Source: Aminobacterium sp. MB27-C1 (lineage in GTDB: Bacteria > Synergistota > Synergistia > Synergistales > Aminobacteriaceae). Taken from it: DNA of 64,000 bases. The stretch lies in contig NZ_CP133089.1 in the NCBI RefSeq assembly GCF_030908405.1, forward strand, positions 1,860,001-1,924,000, in the 5' to 3' direction. The notes under the pieces were generated by a model. It was given only the letters and a program-made list of their open reading frames with translations, did no database searches and was not told the DNA's origin. The position numbers and the translations under genes are program-made. This document shows, in pieces, positions 61,394 through 64,000 of the stretch (position 1 is the first letter of the stretch; every line of letters starts with the position of its first letter).

Positions 61394-62140
61394 ATGGCAA
61401 CAGATTTACAACTCTTGTCAAAAAAGGCTCGCAGAAGAGCGGCTCTCGCTGAGGCAGGGTTAGAAAAATCAGCCTCTTTTGATGTCTTATATAGTAATAT
61501 GAGTTATATTTTTTCTGACATTCTCAATGAACAACAACTTTCAGAAACTTGCGATACATGCATCCAATATGAGATAAATACTCTTTTTGTTCCACTTCTT
61601 GCTGTTCCTTATGTGTCCAAGCGTTTTTCAAAAGAAAAAATAAAGGTGGGAGCTATTATAGACTACCCCTTAGCAGGGCTCCCTCCATCGTTAAAACAAG
61701 ACGCCATACTCTGGGCGGCAAAAAATGGGGCAGATGTAATTGTTGTCCTCATAAGATCTGACGTCATGCATCAGAACAGTGATCATAACGAACTACGTCA
61801 AGCGCTTATCTCATACAGAAACGTTTTACCTTTTGATTTCCCTCTCTATTTTGCTTTTAATTCGTATATTTTATCTGAGGAGGAAATCATCACTTTTGCC
61901 AGATATTCAGAAATCGCTCGCGCCTCTGGCATCATTTGTATCAAGTACACGAGACAACAACATATTTTACAGAATATAGCTCTTTTACGCTCTGCTTCTC
62001 CCGACACAATGAGTGTGGGATTTTTAGGAAATAGCAAATCCTGGCAAGAGATAGAAACATTAAATGCTGCCGGAGCTGATATGGTCATTACATGTTGTCA
62101 ACCTGATCTTTTTCGATATCCTTCTCATTTTAAATTTTAA
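61394..62140 (+). CDS. DeoC-like TIM-barrel protein, possibly degenerate
   Basis: A 248-residue protein that recalls class I aldolases of the DeoC/FbaB type: 'KVGAIIDYPLAGLPPSLKQD' matches the DeoC strand 2-3 region, 'AAKNGADVIVVLIRSDVM' follows, and 'MSVGFLGNSKSWQEIETL' then 'AAGADMVITCC' match the late barrel. The Schiff-base lysine may be the one in 'GIICIKYTRQ', but the surrounding bases differ from DeoC ('KTSTGF'-type). The usual second Lys is absent, so activity is doubtful. Second gene of an unrecognised trio; AATGAGGTGAT precedes ATG 61394. Confidence 0.5.
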   Translation: MATDLQLLSKKARRRAALAEAGLEKSASFDVLYSNMSYIFSDILNEQQLSETCDTCIQYEINTLFVPLLAVPYVSKRFSKEKIKVGAIIDYPLAGLPPSLKQDAILWAAKNGADVIVVLIRSDVMHQNSDHNELRQALISYRNVLPFDFPLYFAFNSYILSEEEIITFARYSEIARASGIICIKYTRQQHILQNIALLRSASPDTMSVGFLGNSKSWQEIETLNAAGADMVITCCQPDLFRYPSHFKF

Positions 62141-62164
62141 AATTTAAATAATGGGGGCATGGTA

Positions 62165-63340
62165 ATGAATAGCAATTCATCAAGCTATATAAAGCGACTT
62201 TCTATTCCACCAATTATTTCTATACTAATTATCCTCATTTTCATTACAACTCGAAATTCCTCTTCGAAAATACAACTCACTCCCTTATTTTCTATTCTCT
62301 TACTTTGTTATATTGCCAGCTGTATTTACTATTTTTTTTCGAGTAAGTGGGGACAAAATCACGAAGTTTGGGGGTATCAATTTTTTTCGCAAGGGCTCAT
62401 CATTGCGGTATTCGGATCTATACTTGGTCAGCATTTCCTAGTTTCATGGCTAGGTGTAACTTTAACCATGGTAGGTCTTATCCTTATGGGAAATAGCTTT
62501 TATTCCCATATTTCTTTCCACTTTCAGTGTAAAAACGCTACTGAAAGCATAGAAAATAGTGCCTATCAACCTATAGATATACTCTCTTGCGAGCATTCTC
62601 TCGAAATTTTTCCCTTTCCAGCTCTTATTGAAAAAGATGAGGAGAGTTTTCCCAATGGGAAAATGGAAGAACTAATTTCCCTTGATTCAATAGAACCCCC
62701 TTCCTCCGCCTTTATAAAAAAACAAAAAAATTCAGATGGTGTTATAACGCTGCCTTCTGGAGAATGGAAGGTTATTGAACATTCAAAAGAAGATATGAAA
62801 GCCCTTTTTTTAATACCACATATGAGTAACGAAAAAGAAAATGCAACAAAAACTCTGGGAATATACGATGAGACGGGGCTTTACACAAAGGAATATGCTG
62901 TAATTCGAGGGACACAAGAATTAGAAAGATCGTATAGATATCGCCGCTGGCTTTCAGGGCTTCTTATAAATTACTCCATCTCTGACTCTAATAACCTCAT
63001 AGACGAAAACAAGCATACTCAACTTTTTGAAAAATTTAGTTCCCATCTTATTAAGAATCTACGACATACGGATCTCATATTCCTAATCGAAAATAATGAA
63101 ATACTTGTTATGCTACCAGAAACGCCGCGTGACGGATTAAAAACCATAAGCAGCCGTATAGAAGATATGGCTTCAATACTTATAGAAAATGATAACAGTA
63201 TCAGTCACTTATCAACTTGTTGCAAAATCAATTTACGAATAGGAAGTGTTTTTGTAAGTGGGAATGAAAAGATAACATATAAAGATTTTATAGCTGCACT
63301 GAAAAGATCAATTAAAAAACAAAACGAAGAAAGCATTTAA
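62165..63340 (+). CDS. Membrane protein with degenerate GGDEF-like domain
   Basis: A 391-residue protein. About four hydrophobic segments cover residues 15-120, a ~120-residue linker follows, and the C-terminal ~150 residues look like a GGDEF domain ('DETGLYTKEYAVIRG', then 'RHTDLIFLIENNEILVMLPE'). The position of the GGDEF active-site loop reads 'IENNEI', so catalytic residues are lost. It may be a c-di-GMP or nucleotide sensor, or have no enzymatic role. ATG 62165 is preferred over ATG 62159 because the GGGGG site needs more spacing. Confidence 0.55.
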   Translation: MNSNSSSYIKRLSIPPIISILIILIFITTRNSSSKIQLTPLFSILLLCYIASCIYYFFSSKWGQNHEVWGYQFFSQGLIIAVFGSILGQHFLVSWLGVTLTMVGLILMGNSFYSHISFHFQCKNATESIENSAYQPIDILSCEHSLEIFPFPALIEKDEESFPNGKMEELISLDSIEPPSSAFIKKQKNSDGVITLPSGEWKVIEHSKEDMKALFLIPHMSNEKENATKTLGIYDETGLYTKEYAVIRGTQELERSYRYRRWLSGLLINYSISDSNNLIDENKHTQLFEKFSSHLIKNLRHTDLIFLIENNEILVMLPETPRDGLKTISSRIEDMASILIENDNSISHLSTCCKINLRIGSVFVSGNEKITYKDFIAALKRSIKKQNEESI

Positions 63341-63423
63341 CTCAAATTGTTTCATGCCAGAGAAACCAAAGGAATTATCATAGGAAATTATAGTAAGGAA
63401 GGATGAGGGTATAAAAAAAGATC

Positions 63424-63538
63424 TCTGGCGGCGACCTACTCTCCCACAGATAGCCTCTGCAGTACCATCGGCGCTGGAGGGCTTAACTTCCGGGTTCGGC
63501 ATGGAACCGGGTGTGACCCCTCCGCTATTACCACCAGA
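63424..63538 (-). rRNA. rrf: 5S ribosomal RNA
   Basis: About 115 nt on the minus strand, from TCTGGTGGTAATAGCGGAGG at the 5' end to GCCGCCAGA at the 3' end, which pairs with it. The conserved CCGAACCCGGAAGTTAAGC loop is present. It follows the 23S gene as usual; no tRNA lies between. Confidence 0.95.
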
Positions 63539-63607
63539 GATCTCAAACTTTTATTCTTTCGTACTCTAAACACAGAAATCGAGGAAAGAAAACCAAGAGA
63601 AAGTGAG

Positions 63608-64000
<393 letters not shown>

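Overview
The window reads as a chromosomal segment of a low-to-moderate GC, diderm, strictly anaerobic, amino-acid-using bacterium. The best guess is a member of the Synergistota, near Aminobacterium. This rests on gene content: an RND/TolC envelope pump, many amino-acid, peptide and amide uptake and hydrolysis genes, a BadF/HgdB-type iron-sulfur reductase, a sodium symporter with a MetS small subunit, and ribosomal protein genes controlled by a Firmicute-like L10 leader. No sequence search was possible, so the taxon is an inference.

Layout. 1-10.2 kb is accessory metabolism: a PucR regulator, a three-gene module (two membrane proteins plus an M20 peptidase), a decayed methyltransferase, then an amino-acid ABC transporter, a GntR regulator, an amidohydrolase, a DMT exporter and ywbE. 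10.2-15.2 kb is a polyprenyl-phosphate-sugar pathway (GT39, GT2, GtrA) followed directly by an OmpR-type two-component system. 15.3-20.8 kb is a coupled gene pair: a Hint-domain protein and a 1304-residue LamG protein. I regard it as the most novel locus here. 20.9-24.6 kb holds tRNA-Asn, a TetR regulator and a second copy of the membrane-pair plus M20 module. 24.8-31.4 kb is bounded by a tRNA-Asn 3'-end repeat and an intact tRNA-Asn. It carries a sugar-type ABC transporter and a double-cubane-cluster reductase pair, and looks like a small tRNA-borne island.

31.3-31.9 kb is a six-gene tRNA cluster. 32-38.5 kb contains an amidohydrolase, endonuclease V and the block rplL-rplJ-rplA-rplK-nusG-secE-trnW-rpmG-tuf (all minus strand). 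rpoB does not follow rplL. 38.6-41.1 kb has a 58-bp tandem repeat, an NSS symporter with its 36-residue MetS partner, and three tRNAs. 41.2-47.7 kb is a TetR-controlled RND efflux operon with a PG0541-like accessory protein. 47.7-60.8 kb is housekeeping: mgtE, rpsI, rplM, nicotinate phosphoribosyltransferase, secG, rdgB, rph, a GerMN protein, a cell-wall amidase, a TldD/PmbA protein, threonine aldolase, a PHP phosphoesterase, cheW, a YfcE-like phosphodiesterase and homoserine dehydrogenase. 61-63.3 kb is an unrecognised plus-strand trio (HTH-like, DeoC-like, degenerate GGDEF). The window ends in the 5S gene and the 3' part of a 23S rRNA gene on the minus strand.

Recurring themes are uptake plus hydrolysis of acylated or amidated amino acids, and many short cis-acting RNA or DNA elements: the L10 leader, a candidate mgtE attenuator, TetR-type palindromes and a possible hairpin-bridged ribosome binding site at nusG.
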